A stretch of 64,000 nt of DNA from Acidovorax soli (GCF_014207955.1 NZ_JACHLK010000006.1:186001-250000); one strand, 5' to 3'; positions 26,395 through 35,090 are shown, numbered from the stretch's first letter. Made by a program: numbers and translations. The notes: a model not told the origin generated them from the sequence alone.

Positions 26395-28327
26395 GCTGTC
26401 CCCCGGCGCGCGGCGCGGCCCGGCCGCAGACCAGCAGCAACACCGCCGCTGCGAGCAGTGGCCAGCCGCCGTGCAGGTGGGCCCCCAGGGCACTGCTGGC
26501 GCCCACGGCCCCCACGCCCATCACGGCCCATTGGGCCGTGGACAGGCCCGGCAACTGCTGCTCGACCTCGGTCGCACGCGCCAGGCGCCCCAGCGCGCCA
26601 CCGGCCAGCAGGGCGGCCAGTGCGAGCACCGCATCCTGGAGGGAGGGGCCGGCCGACAGCCAGCCCGACGCCAGGGCCAGGAGGGTGGCCACAGCGGCCA
26701 CCGCCGCGAGGACAGCCGAAGACGGCAAGCGCCTGCGCAGGAACAGACCTGCCCCCACCCCCAGCCCCAGCAGAGGAGCCCACAGGACGGGCTGCCCCAG
26801 CGCATGGGCAGCCAGCGCCCATCCCAGCAGCAGGCCGGCGGCGCCCGATTGGCCCAGCGCCCTGGCGCGCCCGGTCGCGGGCCGGGGCGCCTCCGCCAGG
26901 CCACTTCCGTGCACGCCCGTGCGGCTGCGCCAGGGACTGCGCGGCTCGTTCCAGCGCACCACGAAAAATCCCGCGCACAAGGCCGGAAGCAGCAGCGCAT
27001 ACGCCCCTTGCAGCGCGCCCATAGCGTCCAGCGCCAGGCTGCCCAGTGCCGGGCCCAGCCAGACGGCGGTGACGGTCCAGGCGCTCCAGGTGGCGGCGCG
27101 CCAGCGCGGCCGGGCGTACGCGTAGTCGGGCCGGGTGCGAGGTACCTGTTCGACGGCCTGGCAGGCGGCCAGCACGGCCCCTACGACCAGGCCATGCCAG
27201 GCGCCCGCGGCCATGGAAAAAACCCAGGGCAGGCTGGCGGGCAGGCCTGCCGCGCTGGCCACGGCCGTGGCCAGCAGGGCCGCGCAGGCGGGCAGCACCA
27301 CAGTGGGTGCGGGCCAGCGGCGCCAGCGTGTCACAGACCAGGCCACCATGCCCGCCCCGAAGAAGGCGGCCAGGCTCGCTGCCGTGGCCGGCGCCACGCC
27401 CCGCCATTGCCAGGGGGTTTCACCTTGCAGGTGCAGGCTGCGCAGCCACAGGGTCTGCAGCGCCAGCGCGCTCAAGGCCACGAGCAGTGCGATCCAGAAT
27501 GCCTGCGCCTCCACGGCGACCACCCGCACCTGGGCGATGCCATGTTCGGCAAAGCGGTCATCGGCCTCGGCTTTGGCCAGCAACTGGTCCAGGCGTTCGC
27601 GCCGCGTGTGCTGGGGCTCTGTCTGGCGCAGCGAGGCGATCAGGCGGCGCACGCGCACCAACCCTTCGTGCACGCTGCGCACGGCATGGCCGAGCTGCTG
27701 CACGCGCAGGTCGAACCCGCGCCGCTGCGGCAGCACCACGGTGTTGTCGTAGCGGCCCTGGGCGATGGCACGGCGCGCACGCCAGGCCGCATGGTTGCGC
27801 AACTCGATGCCCTGGGCCTGTGAAAAACGGGCTGCCAGATAGGCCAGCAGCGCCAGCAGTGCGATGGCCGGCAGCAGCAGCGCGGCAGTGGCCCGGGAAA
27901 ACGTGGCTGCGCCACTGTCGCGCAGGGTCAGGCGCAGGGTGGCAACGGAGGCGCCCCGGACCTGCACCGGCGCTTCGGCCGTGGCACCCGCCGCGCTGGC
28001 ATCGCGCGTGGTCTGCCAGAGCAACTTGCCACCCGGCAGCACCAGCGCCACGGCGTGGATGTCGGGCTGCGACGCCATGCGCTGCTGGAACAGCGCCTCG
28101 ACGCCGACCAGGCTGGGCAGCGGAATGCCGGATTCGACCGCATGGCTGATGCGCAGGCTCAGCGACTGCGCCATCAGCTGCGAACGCGTGCGGTCGCTGG
28201 TGGCCCGCATTTCGCGCGACTGGTCATAGGTGTGAATGGACAGGACGCAGGCGGCCAAGAGCAGCAGCACCAGGGCGGCGATGCCCAGGCGGGTGGCGGG
28301 GGCCCAGGGGCGGCGGATGCGCGTCAT
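26384..28327 (-). CDS. sensor module fused to a degenerate MFS-like membrane domain
   Basis: A 647-aa membrane protein. Helix 1 (about 14-31), an extracytoplasmic module (about 62-107: SHAVESGIPLPSLVGVEALF then ALVLPGGKLLWQTT), helix 2 (about 145-165), a cytoplasmic helical linker (RRERLDQLLAKAEADDRF), then about 10-12 hydrophobic segments that look like a diverged MFS fold without clear transport motifs. The architecture parallels the 871-aa protein at 20841. Start (28327) and stop both overlap neighbours (ATGA with 28324-29121; 11 bases with the phosphatase), so it is the middle gene of a coupled operon. Function unknown; signal reception is the best guess. Confidence 0.7.
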   Translation of the reverse strand: MTRIRRPWAPATRLGIAALVLLLLAACVLSIHTYDQSREMRATSDRTRSQLMAQSLSLRISHAVESGIPLPSLVGVEALFQQRMASQPDIHAVALVLPGGKLLWQTTRDASAAGATAEAPVQVRGASVATLRLTLRDSGAATFSRATAALLLPAIALLALLAYLAARFSQAQGIELRNHAAWRARRAIAQGRYDNTVVLPQRRGFDLRVQQLGHAVRSVHEGLVRVRRLIASLRQTEPQHTRRERLDQLLAKAEADDRFAEHGIAQVRVVAVEAQAFWIALLVALSALALQTLWLRSLHLQGETPWQWRGVAPATAASLAAFFGAGMVAWSVTRWRRWPAPTVVLPACAALLATAVASAAGLPASLPWVFSMAAGAWHGLVVGAVLAACQAVEQVPRTRPDYAYARPRWRAATWSAWTVTAVWLGPALGSLALDAMGALQGAYALLLPALCAGFFVVRWNEPRSPWRSRTGVHGSGLAEAPRPATGRARALGQSGAAGLLLGWALAAHALGQPVLWAPLLGLGVGAGLFLRRRLPSSAVLAAVAAVATLLALASGWLSAGPSLQDAVLALAALLAGGALGRLARATEVEQQLPGLSTAQWAVMGVGAVGASSALGAHLHGGWPLLAAAVLLLVCGRAAPRAGGQHAP

Positions 28328-29121
28328 TCGGAGCGCTCGCTTTCGTCCAGGCGCACCAGGCAATCGTCCATGCGCTGGCGCACCTGGGCACTGCGTGCCA
28401 GTGTCCGGGCCTGGGTACCCCGGCATTCGGCACGCAGGCGGGCCGATTGCGGCTGCAGGGCCCAGAGCGTGGCCAGCCAGCCCAGCAGGCCGGCCGTGGC
28501 GAGCACCAGCACGGCCATGGCGCCCAGCGTGAGCGTGTGCCCATCGGCTTGCCACACGGCGAGCCGAAAGCGCACGGCCTGGGTTGCGTAGGTGGCGCCA
28601 ATATGGCCCACAACCTCGCCGAAGGCATTGTGCAGAGGCAGGCCCATGATGGCCTCGCCCGGCAGCGCCGCATGCCAGACCCGGTCCTGGCGCGCGCCGG
28701 CCTCGGCCGCGCGCGCGGCACGCGGCTGCAGCGCCTCGCCGACGGCCCCCCGATCGGTGCTGAAGAGGGCCATGCCGGCGCGGTCCACCACATCGATGGC
28801 GTACAGCTGGCTGTCGCTCGCCAGGGCGCGTTCCAGCCGGGGCTGGATACCGCGGTGGTCGGGCAGGTCAAAGCCCAGCGCCAGGTCGCCCTCGATGGAC
28901 TCCTGCAGCTCCACCAGCGTCAGCGACAGGCGTGAGCGCTGGATCTGGGCTTCCTCCTGCGCGCGCACGTCCAGCAGCAGGCTGGCGATCAATGCGATGC
29001 CTGCCAGCACGATGAGCAGCCACAGGCCGCCGAGCTCCCACAGTGCGGCGAAGGTCGGCTTGGCCGCGACGGCGGTGTCCGAATCCTGGGAGGATGAAAG
29101 CGTCTGCATGGTCCGGCTCAT
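28324..29121 (-). CDS. stand-alone membrane sensor module protein
   Basis: A 265-aa protein with helix 1 (about 31-50), an extracytoplasmic region carrying the cluster's sensor module (about 78-122: GDLALGFDLPDHRGIQPRLE, then VDRAGMALFST), helix 2 (about 195-217) and a short cytoplasmic tail with an Arg/Glu-rich helix. No enzymatic output domain. It is the first gene of the operon that leads into the MFS-like sensor and the PP2C phosphatase. An ATG at 29109 (MQTLSS) is an alternative start. It is divergent from the kinase gene at 29205, with 83 bp between, so one promoter region can serve both arms. Confidence 0.72.
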   Translation of the reverse strand: MSRTMQTLSSSQDSDTAVAAKPTFAALWELGGLWLLIVLAGIALIASLLLDVRAQEEAQIQRSRLSLTLVELQESIEGDLALGFDLPDHRGIQPRLERALASDSQLYAIDVVDRAGMALFSTDRGAVGEALQPRAARAAEAGARQDRVWHAALPGEAIMGLPLHNAFGEVVGHIGATYATQAVRFRLAVWQADGHTLTLGAMAVLVLATAGLLGWLATLWALQPQSARLRAECRGTQARTLARSAQVRQRMDDCLVRLDESERSE

Positions 29122-29204
29122 GCCACAATGCTCTGGCGACCAACCGGACCGGGGCGAAGACAGCGCCCGCCGGTACAGCCCCAGGTTTCAGCGCGCAGAC
29201 ACCC

Positions 29205-29651
29205 ATGAATCCACCGCTCGAATGGCAGCAGACCCTGCACGGCACCGTGGCCGAACTTCCCGCGTTCTTCGAGCGATTGGAGGCCTGGGCCGACGACAAC
29301 GGCGTTCCTATGCCCCTGGCCTCCTCCTTCGGGCTGATGCTCGACGAATTGCTGACCAATGTGGCCATGCATGGCTACGCGGGACAGGGCGGCCTGGTGG
29401 AAGTGCACCTGCGCTTTGAAGCGCCGGCCCGCCTGCAGGCCGTGCTGCGCGACCATGGGAAGGCGTTCGACCCCACCACCCTGGCGGCGCCCGACGTGGA
29501 GGCATCGCTGGATGATCGGGACGTGGGTGGCCTGGGCGTGCATTTTGTGCAGAAATTGGCAGATCGGTTTGAGTATCGGCGCGACGGTGATGTCAACGAG
29601 GTCACGGTGTCGCGCTGCCTGCCAGCCGCCAGGGCGGCACAATCGCTCTAG
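29205..29651 (+). CDS. RsbW/SpoIIAB-like serine kinase (HATPase)
   Basis: A 148-aa GHKL-fold protein. The N-box is in FGLMLDELLTNVAMHGY, the G1 box DHGKAFDP and the G2 region VGGLGVHFVQKL. Proteins of this type phosphorylate a STAS antagonist and bind a sigma factor or other partner. The partner STAS gene is at 19341 and the phosphatase at 24310. The ATG at 29205 gives the expected length; the frame upstream of it is antisense to the sensor gene. No sigma factor gene is adjacent, so the controlled target may be another protein, for example the diguanylate cyclase just downstream. Confidence 0.86.
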   Translation: MNPPLEWQQTLHGTVAELPAFFERLEAWADDNGVPMPLASSFGLMLDELLTNVAMHGYAGQGGLVEVHLRFEAPARLQAVLRDHGKAFDPTTLAAPDVEASLDDRDVGGLGVHFVQKLADRFEYRRDGDVNEVTVSRCLPAARAAQSL

Positions 29652-29869
29652 GGCCCGCCCTTCGGCTGGCCCGAAACACCCGTGTTGACAAGCCCCGGAT
29701 TGTTAACAAGTGTACAAGCGTATCATTGCGCCCGTTGCGCGGCTGTCGTTTGTGCGCCTCGCTTTGCGCTTTTTCTGGAGCCTGAAGCTGCTGTTGCAGC
29801 GTGATTTCGGCGCTTCGCGCGCCTGGGCGGCCACCGGCATGCCGCCAGCCGCAATGAGGAGAACCACCC

Positions 29870-30625
29870 GTGACCCCTGTCGAGACCGAGGACCCCTTCC
29901 TGCAACGCCTGTGCGACGTCATGCAGCGCATCGCGCAGCAGGGTGACCTGCGCGCCATCGGCCCGCTCATGGACATGACGGGCGAGCGCCCCGAGGAGAG
30001 CGTGCAGGCCCGGCTGGCCGAGGCCTTTGCCCACATGGTGGTCAAGCTCGAAGCGCGCGAGTTCGAACTCGAATGCCGCATTTCCGATCTGGACCAGACC
30101 CGCCGCGAGCTGGAGGCCGCCAACCTGGACCCGCTGACCGGCCTGCCCAACCGCATGATCGCGCGCGACCGGCTGCGCCAGGCGCTGACCGACGCCAACA
30201 CGCGCCATGGCCTGCTCACGGTGCTGTTCCTCGATCTGGACAAGTTCAAGCATGTCAACGACACCATGGGCCATGCGGCGGGCGACGAACTGCTGTGCCT
30301 GGTGACGCAACGCCTGCGCGGCTGCCTGCGCGAGGGCGATACCCTGGCCCGGCTGGGCGGCGACGAATTCCTGTGTGTGCTGCCCGGTGCCAGCGCCGAC
30401 GATGCGCAGGGCGTGGCCAACCGCATGGTGGCGGTGCTGACCGACCGATTCCAGCTCGCCGCCGGGGGCGCCGACATCGGCACCAGCATCGGGCTGTCGC
30501 ACTTCCCCGAGCATGGACGCGGTGTGGACGAGCTGATTGCCCATGCCGACGCCGGCCTGTACGAGGCCAAGCGCAACGGCCGCAACCGCTGGTGCTACGC
30601 GCCGGCCGATGCCGCCGCGGCCTGA
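29870..30625 (+). CDS. soluble diguanylate cyclase (GGDEF)
   Basis: A 251-aa cytoplasmic protein. Residues 1-80 are a helical N-terminal part with no recognised domain; residues 85-245 form a GGDEF domain with LDPLTGLPNR, LDLDKFKHVNDTMGH and the intact active-site GGDEF. The I-site RxxD is not apparent (the residues before GGDEF read EGDTLARL). GTG start at 29870 with GAGGAG eleven bases upstream. It is on the same strand as the RsbW-like kinase, 218 bp downstream, and could be the output of the partner-switching circuit through its N-terminal helices; this is inference. Confidence 0.86.
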   Translation: MTPVETEDPFLQRLCDVMQRIAQQGDLRAIGPLMDMTGERPEESVQARLAEAFAHMVVKLEAREFELECRISDLDQTRRELEAANLDPLTGLPNRMIARDRLRQALTDANTRHGLLTVLFLDLDKFKHVNDTMGHAAGDELLCLVTQRLRGCLREGDTLARLGGDEFLCVLPGASADDAQGVANRMVAVLTDRFQLAAGGADIGTSIGLSHFPEHGRGVDELIAHADAGLYEAKRNGRNRWCYAPADAAAA

Positions 30626-30679
30626 ACCCGGCGCACGCGCAGCACTTCGGGCCGGCCGCGCCTCAGATGCCACCCCGCA

Positions 30680-31435
30680 TCAATACGGTGGTGCGGTTTC
30701 TGCCGACAGATCCAGGCTGCGCATCAGCTTGATCCATTCGTAGGGCGTGAGGTGGGGCTTGACACTGTCGAGCACCGCCTGGAACACCGGCGCGGGGGCA
30801 TGGGCGCGCATGTCGGCCAGCATGGCCGTGCGCTCGGGCGGCGACATGAAGGGCACCAGCCAGCGCAGGATGGCCATCATTTCCGCCTGGGGGATGGAGG
30901 CCACCAGCGCGTTGTGGATCTCGATCAGCTCCTCGTCGCTGTAGTGCGCCCACAGCACGCTGTTGTGCCCGGTTTCCTCGGCATGCATGTGCTCGTAGTT
31001 GTGGGCGATGAACAGCGCCAATTGCCGGTACAGCACATGGGCCGCCGCCGAGCGCGCGACAGGGGGGCAACCCAGCAGCTGCGTGACGCCGGCGGCCAGC
31101 GCCGTGATGGCTTTTTCGTGCTCGCCATGTTCGCCTTCGAGCGCGCGTGCAGCCCCCGGCGCGCGCGCCTCGATGGCCGTGTGCACGAAGGTGTTCTCGT
31201 GCTGCAGGTGCGAACGGCACAGGTCCAGCAGCTCCATCACGCGTTCGCAGTGGGTGGCAAACTCCAGATCGTCGCTGACGTCCATGCGGCCCAGGGCCAG
31301 CAGGGTGTCGGACATCAGTGCGCGCAGCGCCTTGTGGATTCCGGCGTACATGTCCACGCGCGGTGCGCCGGTGGAATTCGAGGCATCGGAATGGGCCGAG
31401 ATCAGGGCCGAGATTTCGCGGGGGTCGATGTTCAT
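30680..31435 (-). CDS. hemerythrin-like HHE-domain protein
   Basis: A 251-aa cytoplasmic protein with the His/Glu pattern of a di-iron hemerythrin domain: IHKALRALM, CRSHLQHENTFVHTAIE, HGEHEKAI and LFIAHNYEHMHAEE. Such proteins bind oxygen or NO, or take part in iron and oxidative-stress handling. The C-terminal 80 residues (VLWAHYSDEELIEIHNALV to the end) are an additional helical domain. ATG at 31435. Two inverted repeats lie within 90 bp upstream. It stands alone, with no operon partner; the upstream gene on the strand is a GMC oxidoreductase read in the same direction. Confidence 0.8.
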   Translation of the reverse strand: MNIDPREISALISAHSDASNSTGAPRVDMYAGIHKALRALMSDTLLALGRMDVSDDLEFATHCERVMELLDLCRSHLQHENTFVHTAIEARAPGAARALEGEHGEHEKAITALAAGVTQLLGCPPVARSAAAHVLYRQLALFIAHNYEHMHAEETGHNSVLWAHYSDEELIEIHNALVASIPQAEMMAILRWLVPFMSPPERTAMLADMRAHAPAPVFQAVLDSVKPHLTPYEWIKLMRSLDLSAETAPPY

Positions 31436-31475
31436 CGCAGTCTTCTTCTTTCATGCTGCCCTTGCGGGCCGTTGC

Positions 31476-31520
31476 ACACTGTCTCTTTGGCAGTGTTCGG
31501 CCGGGTGCACCATGCACCCG
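31476..31520. promoter_or_regulatory. two inverted repeats upstream of the hemerythrin-like gene
   Basis: ACACTG (31476-31481) pairs with CAGTGT (31491-31496) over nine bases. CGGGTGCA (31502-31509) pairs perfectly with TGCACCCG (31513-31520) over three bases. Both are possible operators in the promoter region; no matching regulator is identified. Confidence 0.4.
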
Positions 31521-31614
31521 CAGCCGATGAAAGAAGTCTAGGAAAGCGCGGCGTTTTCGCCTGTGAAGAACTTCCGCTTTCAGCGCCCCGGCGCCACCTG
31601 CGGCGTGATATTCC

Positions 31615-33207
31615 TCACGCTGCGGCGCGCAACATGTCGACAGCCTTCTCGGCGATCATCACCGTGGGTGCATTGGTGTTGCCGCTCACGATGCGCGGCA
31701 TGATGGAGGCATCGACCACGCGCAGGCCGGCGAGGCCATGCACGCGCAGCTGCGCATCCACCACGTCGAGCGGGCCCGACCCCATGCGGCAGGTGCCCAC
31801 CGGGTGGTAGATGGTGTCGGCGTACTGGCGGATGAATTGCTCGATCTGCGCGGGGGTCTGTGCACCGGCCGATGCCGGCAGCTCGCGCGCCCCGAAACGG
31901 GCCAGCGCCGGCTGGGCCAGGATCTCGCGCAGGCGCTGGAAGCCCCGCACCATGCGCTGCATGTCGTCCGCATCGGTGAGGAAGCGCGGGTCCACCAGCG
32001 GCAGGGCCATCGGGTCCTTGGTGGCCAGGCCCACCGTGCCCCGGCTGCGCGGCTGCAGCAGGCACACATGGGCCGAGTAGCCATGGCCCAGCACCGTCTT
32101 GCGGCCATGGTCCACGAGCTTGCCGATCACGAAGTGCAGTTGCAGATCGGGCGCGGTCTCGGCCGGGTCGCTCTTGATGAAGCCGCCCGCCTCGGCGAAG
32201 TTGGTGGTGAGCATGCCGGTGCGGCTGCGGCGCCACTCCAGCACGCCGCGCAACTGGGCCAGCATGCCGGCAGGCGAGATGCCAAACAGGTCCTTGAGTG
32301 CTGGCGCATTGAATACCTGCACCACGTCCGGGTGGTCATGCAGGTGCTGGCCCACACCCGGCAGGTCGTGCAGCACCGGGATGCCATGGCGCTGCAGGTG
32401 CGCGCCCGGCCCCACACCCGAAAGCATGAGCAGCTGCGGCGAGAGCAGCGCGCCCGCGCTGAGCAGCACCTCGCGGCTGGCGCGCACCTCGTGCAGCGCA
32501 CCGCCCTGGCGGTATTCCACACCCACGGCACGCTGCCCTTCGAACAGGATGCGCGTGGCGTGCGCGCCAGTGATCACCTGGAGGTTGCTGCGCGCCAGGT
32601 GGGGCGTGAGGTAGCCCTTGGCCGCACTGTGGCGCTCGCCATTTCGGTGGGTCACCTGGTACATGCCCACGCCCTCTTGCGTGGCGCCGTTGAAGTCGGT
32701 GTTGTGCGGGTGGCCGGCCTGCACGCCGGCCTCGGTGAACAGCTGGCTGAAGCGGTTGGGCGAGCGCAGGTCGGCCACGTTGAAGGGCCCGCCCTCCCCG
32801 TGCCAGGCATCGGCACCGCGCTCGTTGTGCTCGGCCCTGAGGAAGTAGGGCTTGACGTCTTCCCAGCCCCAGCCGGGGTTGCCCTCTTCGGCCCAGTGCT
32901 CGTAGTCGGCATGCTGGCCGCGGATGTAGACCATGGCGTTGATCGAGCTGGAGCCGCCCAGCACCTTGCCGCGCGGCTGGTAGCCCTGGCGGCCGTTGAG
33001 GGCGGTCTGTGGCACCGTGTTCTGGCCCCAGCCGTTGAGCTCGAACTTGGCCATCACGGCCAGGCCTGCCGGGCAATGGATGAGCACGCTCTTGTCGGCG
33101 GGCCCGGCCTCGAGCAGGCACACGCGCACGGCGGGGTCTTCGGTGAGCCGGCCGGCCAGCACGGAGCCGGCCGAGCCGCCCCCGATCACGATGTAGTCGA
33201 ACAACAT
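31615..33207 (-). CDS. GMC-family FAD-dependent alcohol dehydrogenase
   Basis: A 530-aa flavoprotein of the choline/alcohol dehydrogenase group. FAD-binding motif YIVIGGGSAGSVLAGRL at the N-terminus; GMC signature RGKVLGGSSSINAMVYIRG; second signature LLSAGALLSPQLLMLSGVGP; the catalytic histidine in YHPVGTCRMG near the C-terminus and the final asparagine region SGNTNAPTVMIAEKA. It oxidises an alcohol to an aldehyde; substrate cannot be told from sequence. Start at ATG 33207. Divergent from the 3-hydroxybutyryl-CoA dehydrogenase gene. Confidence 0.88.
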   Translation of the reverse strand: MLFDYIVIGGGSAGSVLAGRLTEDPAVRVCLLEAGPADKSVLIHCPAGLAVMAKFELNGWGQNTVPQTALNGRQGYQPRGKVLGGSSSINAMVYIRGQHADYEHWAEEGNPGWGWEDVKPYFLRAEHNERGADAWHGEGGPFNVADLRSPNRFSQLFTEAGVQAGHPHNTDFNGATQEGVGMYQVTHRNGERHSAAKGYLTPHLARSNLQVITGAHATRILFEGQRAVGVEYRQGGALHEVRASREVLLSAGALLSPQLLMLSGVGPGAHLQRHGIPVLHDLPGVGQHLHDHPDVVQVFNAPALKDLFGISPAGMLAQLRGVLEWRRSRTGMLTTNFAEAGGFIKSDPAETAPDLQLHFVIGKLVDHGRKTVLGHGYSAHVCLLQPRSRGTVGLATKDPMALPLVDPRFLTDADDMQRMVRGFQRLREILAQPALARFGARELPASAGAQTPAQIEQFIRQYADTIYHPVGTCRMGSGPLDVVDAQLRVHGLAGLRVVDASIMPRIVSGNTNAPTVMIAEKAVDMLRAAA

Positions 33208-33332
33208 GTTTTTGTCTCCAGGCCGTGCGCGGAGCTTTCGCCGCGCAGGGACCCGATGGACCATAACCGAACGGGCGTGCGATTCGGCTTACCATGGCGC
33301 CCATCCGTTTCACTTTGAAGAGAGCTCTCTAT

Positions 33333-34181
33333 ATGACGATTCAAACCGTTGGCATCATCGGCGCTGGCACCATGGGCAACGGCATTGCGCAGGCCTGCGC
33401 GGTGTCGGGTATCGACGTGGTGATGGTGGACATCTCCGATGCTGCAGTGCAAAAAGGCCTGGCCACCGTGTCCGGCAGCCTGGACCGGCTGATCAAGAAG
33501 GACAAGATCACCGCGGCCGACAAGGATGCCGCGCTGGCGCGCATCAAGGTCTCCACCAGCTACGACGACCTCAAGGCTGCGCAGCTCGTGATCGAGGCCG
33601 CGACCGAGAACTACGAGCTCAAGCTCAAGATCCTCAAGCAGGTGGACGCCCTGGTCGCCCCCGAAGTGCTGATCGCCTCGAACACCTCGTCGATCTCCAT
33701 CACCAAGTTGGCCGCTGCCACCACGCGCGCCGACCGTTTCATCGGCATGCACTTCTTCAACCCTGTGCCCATGATGGCGCTGGTGGAGATCATCCGCGGC
33801 CTGCAGACCAGCGATGCCACGCACGACGCCGTGAAGGCCCTCGCCGAGGCCCTGGGCAAGAGCCCCATCACCGTGAAGAACGCGCCTGGCTTCGTGGTCA
33901 ACCGCATCCTGGTGCCCATGATCAACGAGGCCTTCTTCGTGCTGGCCGAAGGCCTGGCCACGCCCGAGGACATCGACGCCGGCATGAAGCTCGGCTGCAA
34001 CCAGCCCATCGGCCCGCTGGCGCTGGCCGACATGATCGGCCTGGACGTGTGCCTGGCCGTGATGGACGTCTACCTCACCGAGTTCGGCGACAGCAAGTAC
34101 CGCCCCTGCCCGCTGCTCAAGGAAATGGTGGCCGCCGGCCGCCTGGGCCGCAAGACCGGCCAAGGGGTTTACAGCTACTGA
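33333..34181 (+). CDS. 3-hydroxybutyryl-CoA dehydrogenase
   Basis: A 282-aa NAD(P)-dependent enzyme interconverting 3-hydroxybutyryl-CoA and acetoacetyl-CoA. Rossmann motif GIIGAGTMGNGIAQACA; catalytic region NTSSISITKLA and MHFFNPVPMMALVEII with the active-site His; NAPGFVVNRILVPMINEA; C-terminal dimerisation domain ending GRKTGQGVYSY. Length matches PaaH/Hbd. GAAGAGAG sits about ten bases before the ATG at 33333; the ATG at 33294 only adds a non-conserved leader. It precedes an enoyl-CoA hydratase gene, together fitting short-chain acyl-CoA oxidation. Confidence 0.93.
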   Translation: MTIQTVGIIGAGTMGNGIAQACAVSGIDVVMVDISDAAVQKGLATVSGSLDRLIKKDKITAADKDAALARIKVSTSYDDLKAAQLVIEAATENYELKLKILKQVDALVAPEVLIASNTSSISITKLAAATTRADRFIGMHFFNPVPMMALVEIIRGLQTSDATHDAVKALAEALGKSPITVKNAPGFVVNRILVPMINEAFFVLAEGLATPEDIDAGMKLGCNQPIGPLALADMIGLDVCLAVMDVYLTEFGDSKYRPCPLLKEMVAAGRLGRKTGQGVYSY

Positions 34182-34191
34182 GGCAGCCCAT

Positions 34192-34219
34192 GCGCGCTGT
34201 CCCCCCGGGGACGGCGCGC
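34192..34219 (+). terminator. GC-rich hairpin between the dehydrogenase and hydratase genes
   Basis: GCGCGCTGTCCCC and GGGGACGGCGCGC pair along 13 positions with one G-T pair and almost no loop. It starts ten bases after the stop codon. No T-run follows, so attenuation or mRNA protection is as likely as termination. Confidence 0.45.
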
Positions 34220-34259
34220 TGTTTGCATTGGGTTTTCAATCAAGGGCAAGGAGACTTCC

Positions 34260-35090
34260 GTGCCCATGACAACCACCCCCATCACGCCCACCACGCCCCC
34301 GGCCGAAGGCTGCATCGACACCCAGGTGCTCGGCCATGTGCTGCTGATCGGCATCAACCGCCCGGCCAAGCGCAATGGCTGGACGCCCCCCATGTTCCGC
34401 CAGCTCGCCGAGGCCTATACCCGGCTGGACGACGACCCCACCCTGCGCGTGGGCGTGCTGCATGCCTTTGGCGACCATTTCACGGCGGGCCTGGACCTGC
34501 CGGCCGTGAGCGCCTACATGCAGCGCGGCGAAAAGGCCATCCCCGAAGGCCTGGTGGAGCCCCACGACTACGGGCTGCCCGGCTACCGGCGGCGCAGCAA
34601 GCCCATGGTGGTGGCGGTCAAGGGCATCTGCTTCACGGTGGGCATCGAGCTCATGCTGGGCGCCGACATCGTGGTCGCGGCCGATGACTGCCGCTTCTCA
34701 CAGATGGAAGTGCAGCGCGGCATCATGGCCACGGGCGGTGCCACGCTGCGCATGGCCGAGCGTGCGGGCACAGGCAACGCCCTGCTGCACCTGCTGACGG
34801 CCGATGAATTCGGCAGTGCCGAGGCGCTGCGCCTGAACTTCGTGCAGAAGGTGGTGCCCGCCGCCCAGGTGCTGGACGAGGCACTGGCCATCGCCCGGCG
34901 CATCGAAGCCCAGGCCCCGCTGGCCGTGGTCGCCACCCGGCTCAACGTGCTCAAGGCCATCGAGCAGGGCCAGGCCGCCGCGGTGGCCGAGTTCATTCCC
35001 GTGCAGAAACAGCTGGCCAACAGCGAAGACGCGGCCGAGGGCGTGCGCGCCTTCGTCGAGCGGCGCCCTGCCCGCTTCACCGGCCGCTGA
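34260..35090 (+). CDS. enoyl-CoA hydratase/isomerase (crotonase) family protein
   Basis: A 276-aa crotonase-fold protein. The oxyanion-hole regions are seen as RPAKRNGWTPPMFRQL and, later, VVAVKGICFTVGIELMLGADIVVA. The usual catalytic glutamates of true hydratases are not clear, so it may be an isomerase or hydrolase of the superfamily. GTG start at 34260, preceded by AAGGAGA at ideal spacing; ATG 34266 is possible. It follows the 3-hydroxybutyryl-CoA dehydrogenase gene by 78 bp with a hairpin between. Confidence 0.87.
   Translation: MPMTTTPITPTTPPAEGCIDTQVLGHVLLIGINRPAKRNGWTPPMFRQLAEAYTRLDDDPTLRVGVLHAFGDHFTAGLDLPAVSAYMQRGEKAIPEGLVEPHDYGLPGYRRRSKPMVVAVKGICFTVGIELMLGADIVVAADDCRFSQMEVQRGIMATGGATLRMAERAGTGNALLHLLTADEFGSAEALRLNFVQKVVPAAQVLDEALAIARRIEAQAPLAVVATRLNVLKAIEQGQAAAVAEFIPVQKQLANSEDAAEGVRAFVERRPARFTGR

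Noticed and set aside
23956..27024. A 1022-codon open frame on the plus strand
   Set aside because: Antisense to the phosphatase and MFS-like sensor genes and out of frame over the GNAT gene; low-complexity composition.
29685..29726. TTGACA at 29685-29690 as a promoter for the diguanylate cyclase
   Set aside because: The best -10 candidates (TGTACA, TATCAT) are at poor spacing; possible but too weak to list.
29710..29946. A 78-codon frame with GTG start between the kinase and cyclase genes
   Set aside because: Overlaps the start of the cyclase, whose ribosome-binding site and domain are clear; the C-terminal half is Arg/Pro-rich, as in shadow frames. The first 30 residues are hydrophobic but not convincing.
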